Source: Roseicyclus salinarum (GTDB taxonomy: Bacteria > Pseudomonadota > Alphaproteobacteria > Rhodobacterales > Rhodobacteraceae). Taken from it: a stretch of DNA of 64,000 bases. The DNA lies in contig NZ_JARRSA010000002.1 in assembly GCF_029624655.1 (NCBI RefSeq), forward strand, positions 62,001 to 126,000, given 5' to 3'. Numbering within the stretch: the stretch's first letter is position 1; every line of letters starts with the position of its first letter. Position numbers and translations under genes: made by a program. Below, piece by piece: positions 1 to 8,290 of this stretch. Below the pieces are notes generated by a model that was not told the origin of the DNA, ran no database searches, and saw nothing but the letters and a program-made list of their open reading frames with translations.

Positions 1-249
1 GCGCGTGAATTCGGCCCCGACCGCATCCGCGTCAACGCGCTGATGCCGGGCTGGGTGCTGACCGAGAAGCAGCTGGAGATGTGGGCCAGCCCCGACGACC
101 TCGAGGAGCACATGAAGCGGATGTGCCTCAAGGAGCATCTGAAGCCGCAGGACATCACGGGCGGAACCCTCTTTCTCGCCTCGGGGGCCAGCCGGATGAT
201 GACCGGGCAGGCCCTCGTGATCGACGGCGGCGTGGTCGTGACGGGATGA
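1..249 (+). CDS. SDR-family oxidoreductase, C-terminal part (5' end outside window)
   Basis: Only the last 82 codons are present; the frame is open from base 1. The segment [12 protein letters not shown] is the usual SDR stretch after the active-site helix, and the end ([19 protein letters not shown]) is the classical SDR C-terminus. The catalytic Tyr-x3-Lys and the NAD(P) site lie upstream, so the substrate cannot be read. Its stop overlaps the dgoK start (ATGA), so it belongs to the galactose operon. A sugar (perhaps galactose or galactonate-related) dehydrogenase role is inferred from context only. Confidence 0.85.
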   Translation, partial: AREFGPDRIRVNALMPGWVLTEKQLEMWASPDDLEEHMKRMCLKEHLKPQDITGGTLFLASGASRMMTGQALVIDGGVVVTG

Positions 250-1163
250 GCGCGTCGCGGGCATATGCCGACTGGATCGCCGTGGACTGGGGCACGACCC
301 ATCTGCGTGCGTGGGCGATGGCGGAGGACGGAACCCACAAGGCCGAGGCGCGCTCGGACGACGGGATGGGTGTCCTGACGCGGGCGGAATTCGAGCCCGC
401 GCTGTTGCGCCTCGTGGAGCCGTGGCTGGGCTCGCGGACGGTCCCGGTGCTTGTCTGCGGCATGGCGGGGTCGCGGCAGGGCTGGACCGAGGCGCCCTAC
501 GTCTCGGTGCCCGCCAAGCCTGGCGAGCTGGCGCCCGTGCCGGTCGAAACGCGCGACACGCGCATCCGCGTATCGATCCTGCCGGGCCTCAGCCAGTCGA
601 GCCCGTCCGACGTCATGCGCGGGGAGGAGACGCAGATCGCGGGCTTCCTCGCGCAGTCGCCGGGGTTCGACGGCATCCTGTGCCTTCCCGGCACGCACAC
701 GAAATGGGTGCACCTGAGCGCGGAGGAGGTCGTCAGCTTCCAGTCCTTCATGACCGGAGAGCTTTTCGAGCTTCTGTCCGAACGCTCGGTGCTGCGCCAC
801 TCGGTCCGCGCTGTCGAAACCGACCCCGAGGCCTTCGCCGAGGCGGTCGCCGACACGCTGTCGCGCCCCGAACGGCTGGCGCAGCGGCTTTTCTCGATCC
901 GTGCCGAGACCGTGCTGACGGGCCTTGGCCCCGAGGCGGCACGCGCACGGCTTTCGGGCCTGCTGATCGGGGCCGAGCTTGCGGGCGCGCGGGCCTACTG
1001 GCTGGGTCAGGAGGTGGTGGTGGCGGGCGCCCCGGCGCTGTCGGCCCTCTATGCCGCCGCGCTGTCGGCGCAGGGCGTCGCGGTGCGCACGCTCGACGCC
1101 GATCCGCTCACCCGGCTCGGCCTTGCGAAGACATGGGAAATCCAGCGGGAGACGACGTCATGA
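246..1163 (+). CDS. dgoK: 2-dehydro-3-deoxygalactonokinase
   Basis: 305 aa, the family's normal length. It phosphorylates 2-keto-3-deoxy-galactonate with ATP in the De Ley-Doudoroff route of galactose breakdown (cytoplasm). The N-terminal phosphate loop DWGTT is at residues 14-18. The family motif LPGTHTKW lies mid-protein and [11 protein letters not shown] towards the C-terminus. The ATG at 246 overlaps the preceding SDR stop, and its own TGA overlaps the dgoA ATG, so translation is probably coupled along the operon. The next gene uses the product directly, which supports the assignment. Confidence 0.93.
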   Translation: MSASRAYADWIAVDWGTTHLRAWAMAEDGTHKAEARSDDGMGVLTRAEFEPALLRLVEPWLGSRTVPVLVCGMAGSRQGWTEAPYVSVPAKPGELAPVPVETRDTRIRVSILPGLSQSSPSDVMRGEETQIAGFLAQSPGFDGILCLPGTHTKWVHLSAEEVVSFQSFMTGELFELLSERSVLRHSVRAVETDPEAFAEAVADTLSRPERLAQRLFSIRAETVLTGLGPEAARARLSGLLIGAELAGARAYWLGQEVVVAGAPALSALYAAALSAQGVAVRTLDADPLTRLGLAKTWEIQRETTS

Positions 1164-1777
1164 GCCGTCCCATCATCGCCATTCTGCGCGGCTTGACGCC
1201 GCCCGAGGCGCGGCCCGTGGCAGAGGCGCTGATCGCCGCGGGCATCGATCGGATCGAGGTGCCGCTGAACTCGCCCGCGCCGCTCGAGAGCATCGCGACC
1301 ATGGCGCATGAATTCGGCGAGCACGCCCTTGTCGGCGCCGGCACGGTGACGGCCGCGGACGAGGTGCGCGAAGTGGCCGATGCCGGAGGCAGGCTGATCG
1401 TCTCGCCGAACTTCGACCCCGACGTGGTGGTCGAGGCCAAGCGCCTTCTCCTGCAGAGCTGGCCGGGCGTGTTCACCCCGTCCGAGGCCTTCGCCGCGCT
1501 CAAGATGGGGGCGGACGGGCTCAAGCTGTTTCCCGCGGCGCAGATCGGCGTCGAGGGCCTGAAGGCCATGCGCGCGGTCCTTCCGAAGGACGCCCGCGTC
1601 TTCGCCGTCGGCGGGGCGGGCCCCGAAAACTTCGCCCAGTGGCTTGCCGCCGGGGCGGACGGATTCGGCATCGGAACGGCGCTCTACAAGCCCGGCATGA
1701 CGGTCGAGGACGTCTCGGCGCGCGCGCGCCGCATCGTGGCGGCCTATGACGACGTCACGAAGGGCCGCGCCGTATGA
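1160..1777 (+). CDS. dgoA: 2-dehydro-3-deoxy-6-phosphogalactonate aldolase
   Basis: 205 aa class I aldolase of the KDPG/KDPGal family. It splits 2-keto-3-deoxy-6-phosphogalactonate into pyruvate and glyceraldehyde-3-phosphate. Glu33 (in IEVPLNSP) and the Schiff-base lysine Lys122 (in GLKLFPA) match the two catalytic residues of the family. The phosphate-binding glycine cluster ([10 protein letters not shown]) and [12 protein letters not shown] near the end are intact. The start overlaps the dgoK stop and the stop overlaps the lactonase start (ATGA at both ends). The KDPGal rather than KDPG substrate follows from the neighbouring dgoK. Confidence 0.93.
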   Translation: MSRPIIAILRGLTPPEARPVAEALIAAGIDRIEVPLNSPAPLESIATMAHEFGEHALVGAGTVTAADEVREVADAGGRLIVSPNFDPDVVVEAKRLLLQSWPGVFTPSEAFAALKMGADGLKLFPAAQIGVEGLKAMRAVLPKDARVFAVGGAGPENFAQWLAAGADGFGIGTALYKPGMTVEDVSARARRIVAAYDDVTKGRAV

Positions 1778-2634
1778 ACGTGGAGGTCTTCGACGACCGG
1801 GCCTGCATCCTCGGCGAGGGGCCTCTGTGGCACCCCGTGCGGCGTCAGCTGTTCTGGTTCGACATCATGGGCAGGCGCCTGATGACGCGCACGCAGGACG
1901 GGCCACTGGAGTGGCGCTTCGACCGTCACGTCAGCGCCGCCGGCTGGATCGACGCCGATACCCTCCTCGTGGCGAGCGAGACGGACCTTTTCCGCTTCGA
2001 CGTCTCGACCGGCGGGGAACGGCATGTCGTTCCGCTCGAGGCGGGCAACGCCGCAACCCGGTCCAACGACGGCCGCGCCGACCCGTTCGGCGGCTTCTGG
2101 ATCGGCACCATGGGCAAGAACGCCGAGGCGGGCGCCGGCGCCCTCTACCGCTTCTTCCGGGGCGAGGTCGTCCAGCTTCGCGACGGCATCACGATCCCCA
2201 ACGCCACCTGCTTCGCACCGGATGGGCGCACGGCCTATTTCGCGGACACCGCCGCCCATCTCGTGTGGCGGATCGCCCTCGACGGCGAGGGCTGGCCCGA
2301 GGGCGACTGGGAGGTCTGGCTCGACCATCGCGAGACCGGGATCGCCGCCGACGGCGCGGTGGTGGACGCGGACGGCCGCTTCTGGTGCGCCGAGTGGGGC
2401 GGCTCGCGCGTGGCCTGCTACGGCCCGGACGGCGCCCTTGTGGACGAAATCCCGCTGAGCGTACCGCAGCCGACATGCCCGGCCTTCGGAGGGCCGGACC
2501 TCTCGACGATCCACATCACCTCCGCGCGGCAGGGCCTGCCCGGCGAGGCGATGGACCGCGCGCCGCAGTCCGGCATGACGCTGTCGGTCCGGGTGAAGGC
2601 GAAGGGCAGGCCGGAACACAGGGTGACATCGTGA
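1774..2634 (+). CDS. SMP-30/gluconolactonase-family sugar lactonase
   Basis: 286 aa six-bladed beta-propeller of the SMP-30/LRE family, which opens aldonolactones with a divalent metal. The first metal ligand is Glu15 in LGEGPLWHP. The conserved [29 protein letters not shown] and [15 protein letters not shown] supply the Asn and Asp ligands. Located between the aldolase and a beta-galactosidase, it most likely hydrolyses galactonolactone made by a galactose dehydrogenase encoded outside or at the edge of the window. L-arabinonolactone is an alternative substrate for this family. Coupled by ATGA upstream and GTGA downstream. Confidence 0.88.
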   Translation: MNVEVFDDRACILGEGPLWHPVRRQLFWFDIMGRRLMTRTQDGPLEWRFDRHVSAAGWIDADTLLVASETDLFRFDVSTGGERHVVPLEAGNAATRSNDGRADPFGGFWIGTMGKNAEAGAGALYRFFRGEVVQLRDGITIPNATCFAPDGRTAYFADTAAHLVWRIALDGEGWPEGDWEVWLDHRETGIAADGAVVDADGRFWCAEWGGSRVACYGPDGALVDEIPLSVPQPTCPAFGGPDLSTIHITSARQGLPGEAMDRAPQSGMTLSVRVKAKGRPEHRVTS

Positions 2635-4553
2635 GCCTGACGCGCGCGCTCGGCACCTGCTACTATCCCGAACACTGGCCCGAGGACGTCTGGGCCGAGG
2701 ACGCGCGCCGCATGGCCGACCTCGGCCTGACATGGGTGCGGATCGGGGAATTCGCGTGGTCGAGGCTGGAACCCGTGCCTGGCCGCTTCGACTGGGGCTG
2801 GATGGACCGCGCCTTCGAGGTGCTGGCGGGGGCGGGCCTGAAGATCGTCCTGGGCACGCCCACGGCCACGCCGCCGCGCTGGATGCTCGACCGCCATCCC
2901 GACATGCTGGCCCACGACGCCGAAGGGCGACCGAGGGGCTTCGGCTCGCGCCGCCATTACTGTTTCTCCCATGACGGCTACCGCGCCGAGGCCGTGCGCA
3001 TCACCGAGGCGCTTGCCGTTCGCTATGGCCGCCATCCCGCGCTGGGCGCATGGCAGACCGACAACGAATACGGCTGCCACGATACGGCCGTCAGCTACTC
3101 TCCGGCCGCCCGCGCCGCGTTCCGCGACTGGCTGGCGCGGAAATACCAGTCGACCGACGCGCTCAACCGGGCATGGGGCAACGTCTTCTGGTCGATGGAC
3201 TACGACGGGTTCGAGCAGATCGACCTGCCGAACCTCACGGTGACCGAGCCGAACCCCTCCCACGCGCTCGATTTCCGTCGGTTCTCCTCCGACCAGGTGG
3301 CGCGGTTCAACGCGGCGCAGGTCGCGGCGATCGCACGCCATTCCGACGCGCCGATCTCGCACAACTACATGGGCCGGACGCTGGAGTTTGACCATTTCGC
3401 CCTCGGCCGGCAGATGGAGATCGCGACCTGGGACAGCTATCCGCTGGGCTTCCTGGAGGACCGGCTGGAGGACCCGCCGGAGCACAAGCGCCGCTATGCG
3501 CGGCAGGGCGATCCTGATTTCCAGGCCTTCCACCACGACCTCTACCGCGCGGTCGCAGCACGTTTCGAGGCCTCCGACACCCCGCGCTGGTGGGTGATGG
3601 AGCAGCAGCCCGGCCCGGTGAACTGGGCGCCGCACAATCCCGCGCCGCTCCCCGGCATGGTGCGCTTCTGGACCTGGGAGGCCTTCGCCCACGGCGCCGA
3701 GACGGTCAGCTACTTCCGCTGGCGGCAGGCGCCGATGGCGCAGGAGCAGTATCACGCGGGCCTCCTGCGGCCCGACAGCGCCGAGGCGCCGGCCGTCGCC
3801 GAGGCCGCGCAGGTGGCGCGCGAACTGGAGGCGATGCCGCGGGTCGAGCCCACGCGCGCCGAGGCCGCGCTCGTCTTCGACTACGCCTCGGCCTGGGTCT
3901 GGGACGTGCAGCCGCAAGGCCGCGGCTGCGACTACTTCCGGCTGGCGTTCGAGATGTACCGCGGCCTTCGCAAGCTTGGCCTTTCCGTCGACATCCTGCC
4001 GCCGGACGCCGCCACGCTCGAGGGCTACGGCCTCGTGCTCGCGCCCGGTCTCGTCACCCTGTCCGACCCCTTGAAGGACGCCGTGAAACGCACCAGCGCG
4101 CAGGTCCTGCTTGGCCCGCGAACCAATGCCAAGACCGCGCACCTCGGCATCCCGGTGCCGCTTCCCCCCGCGATCGACGGCCTCGACGTCACGGTGGCAC
4201 GGGTCGAGACGCTGCGTCCCGACATGCCCATTCCCATGGAGGCGGCGGGCCACGTCACGCTTTGGCGCGAGGAACTGGAGGGCGCGGCGCAGGTGATCGA
4301 CCGCGACGCCACGGGGCGGCCGGTGACGATGCGCGCCGGCAACCTGACCTATCTCGGCGGCTGGCCCGACGCGGCCTTCTTGCGTCATCTGCTCCTGCGC
4401 GCCTGCGCCGAGGCGGGGCTGGTCCCCGAGGACCTGCCGCCCGACATTCGCGTGCGCCGGGCGGGCGACACGCGCTTCGTCTTCAACCATGGCCCCGAGG
4501 CGGTGAGCTACGCCGGCGTGACCCTGCCGCCCGCGGGCGTCGCCTGGTCGTGA
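2631..4553 (+). CDS. Beta-galactosidase, glycoside hydrolase family 42
   Basis: 640 aa with the GH42 layout: N-terminal TIM barrel beginning GTCYYPEHWPEDVW, then trimerisation and C-terminal domains. The acid/base is Glu146 in TDNEYG and the nucleophile Glu324 in WWVMEQQPG, both in conserved contexts. There is no signal peptide, so it acts in the cytoplasm on imported galactosides. The start is a GTG at 2631 that overlaps the lactonase stop; it gives the canonical N-terminus, whereas longer upstream in-frame sequence is out-of-frame lactonase coding. As the last gene of the operon it would feed galactose to the De Ley-Doudoroff enzymes. A 3'-end element follows at 4562-4621. Confidence 0.93.
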   Translation: MSLTRALGTCYYPEHWPEDVWAEDARRMADLGLTWVRIGEFAWSRLEPVPGRFDWGWMDRAFEVLAGAGLKIVLGTPTATPPRWMLDRHPDMLAHDAEGRPRGFGSRRHYCFSHDGYRAEAVRITEALAVRYGRHPALGAWQTDNEYGCHDTAVSYSPAARAAFRDWLARKYQSTDALNRAWGNVFWSMDYDGFEQIDLPNLTVTEPNPSHALDFRRFSSDQVARFNAAQVAAIARHSDAPISHNYMGRTLEFDHFALGRQMEIATWDSYPLGFLEDRLEDPPEHKRRYARQGDPDFQAFHHDLYRAVAARFEASDTPRWWVMEQQPGPVNWAPHNPAPLPGMVRFWTWEAFAHGAETVSYFRWRQAPMAQEQYHAGLLRPDSAEAPAVAEAAQVARELEAMPRVEPTRAEAALVFDYASAWVWDVQPQGRGCDYFRLAFEMYRGLRKLGLSVDILPPDAATLEGYGLVLAPGLVTLSDPLKDAVKRTSAQVLLGPRTNAKTAHLGIPVPLPPAIDGLDVTVARVETLRPDMPIPMEAAGHVTLWREELEGAAQVIDRDATGRPVTMRAGNLTYLGGWPDAAFLRHLLLRACAEAGLVPEDLPPDIRVRRAGDTRFVFNHGPEAVSYAGVTLPPAGVAWS

Positions 4554-4561
4554 GGCGCCCG

Positions 4562-4621
4562 GCCGGCGGCGCGGCGCATGCCGGCAGCGGCGGTTTCGCG
4601 CGTATTTAGGGAAAGATGAAG
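4562..4621 (+). repeat. 3'-end element, copy 1 (hairpin plus conserved 21-base tail)
   Basis: After the GH42 stop there is a self-complementary GC stretch (GCCGGC at 4562-4567 and 4580-4585, with CGGC/GCCG nested inside). The tail at 4601-4621 follows: CGTATTT, then AGG, then GAAAGATGAAG. The same tail occurs at 6791-6811, 29698-29718 and 49082-49102. Each time it lies downstream of a gene and in that gene's sense direction. I infer a transcript-end or RNA-processing element; its function is not established here. Confidence 0.7.
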
Positions 4622-4651
4622 GGGTGAGGTCTGGATCCCGCCCCGCGCCGC

Positions 4652-5566
4652 CTATTCGTTGTAGGTCGCGTCGAGCCTGCTCTGAAGGTAGTCGGCGGCG
4701 CGCACCGGCGGATATTTCGGCGTCCCGGTTCCCGGCAGTGCCTGCACGACGACGTCGGGGTTGGCCTCGACGAACATGGCGACCGACCGGCGCTGGCGCT
4801 TCGGCGGAAGGACCCGGTGCGGGGTCGACATGTAGGTGTCGTTGGTCCACCGCATCAGGCAGTCGCCGATGTTGACGATGTAGGCGTCGCTCAGATGCGG
4901 CACGTCCGTCCACTCGCCGCCGCGCGGCTTCACCTGCAGGCCGGGCTCGCCATCGGTCATCAGGAGGGTCACGACGCCGTAGTCGGAATGCGCGCCCGCG
5001 CCGATCTCGTCCTCGGCGCCCGTGGCGGGTGGATAATGCAGCAGGCGCAACGCGGCCAGCGGTTCGTGAAACGCGCCGTCGAAGTGGTCCTCGGGCAGCC
5101 CGAGGTCGAGCGCGATGGCACGCGACAGCCGGATGCCGAGACCGAGCGCGGCGTCGTAGTAGGCCAGCATCGTCTCGCGGAAACCCGGCAGCGCAGGCCA
5201 CTGGTTCACGCCGCGGAACGGCTCGCCCGCCAGCACGCGAGGGTCGGCGGGGTCCATGTCGAACCCGATGTTGAAACTTTCCTTGCGATCCTTCTGGCCC
5301 GACGTCTCGTCGAGGCTTTCGAGGCCGTCATGCGCCCAGCCGCGGTAATGCGGGGTCCGTAGGATCGAGATCGCCTCCTTCGCGGGCCGCGGCAGGTCGA
5401 AGAAGCGCCCGGCCTGGGCGAAGACTTCCGCCCGCAGGACGGGGTCGATGCCGTGGCCCGTCAGAAGAAGGAAGCCCGGCCCCCGCGCCGCCGCGCCGAG
5501 ATCCGCGACAAAGCCCGCGCGGTCCGACCCCTGGGCGAAGCGGGTGAAGTCCAGCACCGGGATCAT
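4652..5566 (-). CDS. Isopenicillin N synthase-like 2-oxoglutarate/Fe(II) oxygenase
   Basis: 304 aa non-heme iron oxygenase. The N-terminal DIOX_N part begins IPVLDFTRF. The double-stranded beta-helix carries the facial triad His193-x-Asp195 (AHSDYG) and His250 (TPHRVLPP), followed by Arg259-x-Ser261, which binds the 2-oxoglutarate carboxylate. These are the residues needed for activity; the prime substrate cannot be read. The ATG at 5566 overlaps the stop of the upstream reductase (TCAT on the plus strand), so it is the third gene of a three-gene operon. The family covers amino-acid, antibiotic and hormone oxidation, so I give no specific name. Confidence 0.85.
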   Translation of the reverse strand: MIPVLDFTRFAQGSDRAGFVADLGAAARGPGFLLLTGHGIDPVLRAEVFAQAGRFFDLPRPAKEAISILRTPHYRGWAHDGLESLDETSGQKDRKESFNIGFDMDPADPRVLAGEPFRGVNQWPALPGFRETMLAYYDAALGLGIRLSRAIALDLGLPEDHFDGAFHEPLAALRLLHYPPATGAEDEIGAGAHSDYGVVTLLMTDGEPGLQVKPRGGEWTDVPHLSDAYIVNIGDCLMRWTNDTYMSTPHRVLPPKRQRRSVAMFVEANPDVVVQALPGTGTPKYPPVRAADYLQSRLDATYNE

Positions 5567-6195
5567 GCCGCGGCCTCCTTCGCGCCTGCGCGGGACCGGG
5601 GCCCGATGAGCTTGTCCATCCTTCTCGCCACGCGCCCCAGATGCCGTTCCCTGCTTGCGGCGCTGGAGCTGTCCATCAGGTAATGCGCGGCGAAGACCGT
5701 CCGGCAGCGCCTCGCGCATAGCAGCCTGACGCCCCTCAGCAGCGTTCGGCGGCCCGGCGCGCCCACGAACCGCGTCAGCCAGAAGCTCGCCCCGCAGGTC
5801 GTGAAGACGCCGAGCCGGGTGATGTGCGTCAGTCCCGGACGGATGTCCGAATTCTCGGCGTCGGGCATCAGGAAGGCGAGGCCCGGCACGAGGACGCGGT
5901 CGAGCCAGCCCTTGATCATCGCCGGAAGTCCGTACCACCAGGTGGGATAGACGAAGATCAGAGTGTCGCACCAGGCGAGGTCCGAGCAGTGCTGCGCCAC
6001 GGCCGCGCGGTTGCGCGCCTCGTCCTCGTAGATCTCGTGTTCCCGCGCGCTCAGCACCGGGTCGAAGCCCTCGGCATAGAGATCGCGCAGACGCACTTCG
6101 GCGCCCGCCGAGGCGAGCTTGTCCATGACAACGTCGCGGACGGCCGCGGTGAAGCTGCCGCGCCTGGGATGACAATAGACGACCAGTGCGCGCAT
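5563..6195 (-). CDS. Flavodoxin-like NAD(P)H quinone oxidoreductase
   Basis: 210 aa, flavodoxin_2/NQO fold. The N-terminus MRALVVYCHPRRGSFTAAV is the FMN/FAD phosphate loop, and IFVYPTWWYGLPAMIKGW is the conserved flavin-contacting strand and loop. It should transfer two electrons from NAD(P)H to quinones or similar acceptors in the cytoplasm. It is clearly paralogous to the next gene upstream (both carry AEGF-(D/N)-PVL and the (V/F)YP or FPVW flavin loop). It lies 3 bases after that gene and overlaps the oxygenase start. The C-terminus is Arg/Ala-rich. Confidence 0.83.
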   Translation of the reverse strand: MRALVVYCHPRRGSFTAAVRDVVMDKLASAGAEVRLRDLYAEGFDPVLSAREHEIYEDEARNRAAVAQHCSDLAWCDTLIFVYPTWWYGLPAMIKGWLDRVLVPGLAFLMPDAENSDIRPGLTHITRLGVFTTCGASFWLTRFVGAPGRRTLLRGVRLLCARRCRTVFAAHYLMDSSSAASRERHLGRVARRMDKLIGPRSRAGAKEAAA

Positions 6196-6198
6196 GTC

Positions 6199-6780
6199 TC
6201 AGAACGCCTCCATCTCGCGTCCCACGCGGCCGAGGAAGTCCTCGCGGCGCGCGTCGTCCGCCCGGTTCATGTCGTAGAGCGCGAGATATCGCGTCTTGGC
6301 CGGGCGGCAGACGTGCCAGACCGCGCGCTTGAAGGATTTCCGCGGCGGGTCCCCCACCAGCATCGCGCGCATCCGCGTCCCTCCATAGGTGGTCACGGCG
6401 GCGAGCTTGCGGATATGGGTCAGGTTCGGCTTCACCTTTCCGTCCACCAGCCTGAAGGACACGCCTGGAAGGAACACCCGGTCGAGAAATCCTTTCAGGA
6501 TTGCCGGGTAGCCGAAATTCCAGACCGGGAACACCATGACCATCGCATCGGCGGCGCGCAGGCGTTCCACGTAACCCGCGACGGGCGCGACGTTGCCCGG
6601 CGCGTCGTGGTAGCCGCGGCGCTCCGACCGGGTCAGGACCGGGTTGAAACCCTCGGCGTTCAGGTCGCAGTCGTCGACCTCCCATCCCGAGCCCGCCAGC
6701 CGCTCCACCACCGTCCGGTGCAGCGCCGCCGAGAAGCTCTCGGGGCAGGGATGCGCGAAAAGGACGAGGGCGCGGCTCAT
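6199..6780 (-). CDS. Flavodoxin-like NAD(P)H oxidoreductase (paralogue of the next gene)
   Basis: 193 aa, same family as the 5563-6195 gene: MSRALVLFAHPCPESFSAAL at the N-terminus, then MVFPVWNFGYPAILKGFLDRV around the flavin. It is the first gene of the oxygenase operon. The ribosome site AAGGGG, 7 bases before the ATG, comes from the sequence that directly follows 3'-end element copy 2, so the end of one transcript unit abuts the start of the next. Two tandem reductases with an oxygenase suggest redox chemistry on an aromatic or quinone compound; that is inference. Confidence 0.83.
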   Translation of the reverse strand: MSRALVLFAHPCPESFSAALHRTVVERLAGSGWEVDDCDLNAEGFNPVLTRSERRGYHDAPGNVAPVAGYVERLRAADAMVMVFPVWNFGYPAILKGFLDRVFLPGVSFRLVDGKVKPNLTHIRKLAAVTTYGGTRMRAMLVGDPPRKSFKRAVWHVCRPAKTRYLALYDMNRADDARREDFLGRVGREMEAF

Positions 6781-6790
6781 GCCCTCACCC

Positions 6791-6847
6791 CTTCATCTTT
6801 CGAAAAATACGCTCGGGGGAGCGCGAGGGGGCGGAAGGCCCCCTCGC
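6791..6847 (-). repeat. 3'-end element, copy 2 (perfect 10-bp hairpin plus tail)
   Basis: Reading on the minus strand after the FAD-enzyme stop (6878) there is a perfect 10-bp stem at 6823-6832 and 6838-6847, with a five-base loop. The tail at 6791-6811 follows: CGTATTT, then TTC, then GAAAGATGAAG. The run of five T in this copy makes hairpin plus tail look like an intrinsic terminator. The sequence after it (GGGTGAGG) matches the sequence after copy 1 and lies just before the ATG at 6780. Confidence 0.72.
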
Positions 6848-6877
6848 TCCGGGTGTTGGCGGGCGCTGCGGGCCCGC

Positions 6878-8290
6878 TCACTCAGCAGCCTCCGGCCTCG
6901 GCGTCATCCGCCCGTAGGAATACATCGCCGAATAGTCGAAATCGGGATCGTCCCAGGCGATCATCTTGCCGGGGTTCAGAAGGCCCTTGGGGTCGGCTTC
7001 ACGCTTGAAATCGAGCTGTCGACGGTCCGTGGACTGGCGGCCGCCCTCCTCCAGCGTGTAGCGGTGCGGATTGAAGACCATCGCGCCGGCCTCCTCGTGG
7101 ATGCGGACGATCTCGTCCAGCCGCTCGGCGGTCGAGAACTTCACGAGGCTCAGGCCCGCGAACATCACCTTGCCGTTCTCGCGCAGCACCTCGAGGTGCT
7201 GCAGCACCTCGGGACTGAATTCCTCGCGCATCCTCTCGATCAGCTCCAGGTGGCGGGGGAAGCCGTAGCGCACCTGCAGGTAGGTGATGGAGGGATCGAC
7301 CTTCAGCGCCCGGAGCGTCGTGTGGTTCCAGCCGTATTCGAACACCGGGCCGGGCGTCTTGGGCCAGTCGTGATCGTCCGAGCGGTAGATCAGCCGCGCC
7401 TCCGGCCGGCGGCCGAGGAAGGTCAGGAAGCCGTCGATGGAATGCGGCGCGACCATCAGGCCGATCAGCGTGTCGTCGGCCTCGATATGCGGCCTGACCC
7501 GCGTGAAGTAGTCGAAGGGCGCGGGCGCTTCGTAGACCGAGGCGAGCTTGATGAGGATGCCGTCCTCGTTCGCCAGCTCCTCGGCGAAACGCGTCGCGGC
7601 CATGAAATCCTTGGACGCCACGAACATCTCGATCCAGTCGTAGGCGGGCGCCAGCGGCATCTCGATCTCCGTGATGATGCCGTTCGTGCCGTAGGCGTGG
7701 GACACCCGCGCCAGTTCCTCGCCCCTGAACTCCAGCACGCGCGGCTCCTGCTCCATCGTCACGACGCGCAGCCGGATGATGTTGCCGAGGTCGCGCAGGC
7801 TGCCCCAGGTGCAGGACCCCACGCCGCCCGAGCCGCCGGCGATGAAGCCGCCGATCGTGGCCGTCGCCCATGTCGATGAGAACATGCGGATCTCCTGCCC
7901 GGAATGCGCCTTGCAGTGCGCGTCGAGGTCCTTCAGCAGGATGCCCGGCTCGCAGATCACGCGGCCGGGATGCACCTCGCGCACCCGGTTCATGTGACGC
8001 AGGTGCATGACGCAGCCGCCGCGCATCGGCATCGCCTGTCCGTAGTTGCCGGTCCCGGCCCCGCGTGTCGTCACCGGCACGTCGTGGGCGTAGCAGACGC
8101 GAAGCACCTCGATCACCTCGGCCTCCGATTTCGGGTTCACCACGAAATCGGCCTCGAGGTGATCCATCGCCTCCTTCAGCACGGGCGAGTACCAGAAGAA
8201 ATCCCGGCTCTTGGCGCGGATCGTGGCGGGGTTCTCGTCCTGTTCGATATGGGCGAGGGCGGCCTTCGCGGCGGCGACATTCTCTTGCAT
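6878..8290 (-). CDS. FAD-binding oxidoreductase (VAO/PCMH family, GlcD-like)
   Basis: 470 aa flavoenzyme of the vanillyl-alcohol-oxidase fold. The PCMH-type FAD domain covers about residues 40-240, with TTRGAGTGNYGQAMPMRGG for the pyrophosphate and IGGFIAGGSGGVGSCTWG following. The C-terminal substrate-cap domain ends in FNPHRYTLEEGG and LLNPGKMI, as in D-lactate and glycolate oxidase subunits. The substrate is unknown. It is the last gene of the operon running from 12339: the gene upstream ends at 8291, directly next to this ATG at 8290. The neighbours (amidohydrolase, NMT1-type importer) suggest it oxidises a product of the deaminase or the imported compound itself. Confidence 0.85.
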   Translation of the reverse strand: MQENVAAAKAALAHIEQDENPATIRAKSRDFFWYSPVLKEAMDHLEADFVVNPKSEAEVIEVLRVCYAHDVPVTTRGAGTGNYGQAMPMRGGCVMHLRHMNRVREVHPGRVICEPGILLKDLDAHCKAHSGQEIRMFSSTWATATIGGFIAGGSGGVGSCTWGSLRDLGNIIRLRVVTMEQEPRVLEFRGEELARVSHAYGTNGIITEIEMPLAPAYDWIEMFVASKDFMAATRFAEELANEDGILIKLASVYEAPAPFDYFTRVRPHIEADDTLIGLMVAPHSIDGFLTFLGRRPEARLIYRSDDHDWPKTPGPVFEYGWNHTTLRALKVDPSITYLQVRYGFPRHLELIERMREEFSPEVLQHLEVLRENGKVMFAGLSLVKFSTAERLDEIVRIHEEAGAMVFNPHRYTLEEGGRQSTDRRQLDFKREADPKGLLNPGKMIAWDDPDFDYSAMYSYGRMTPRPEAAE

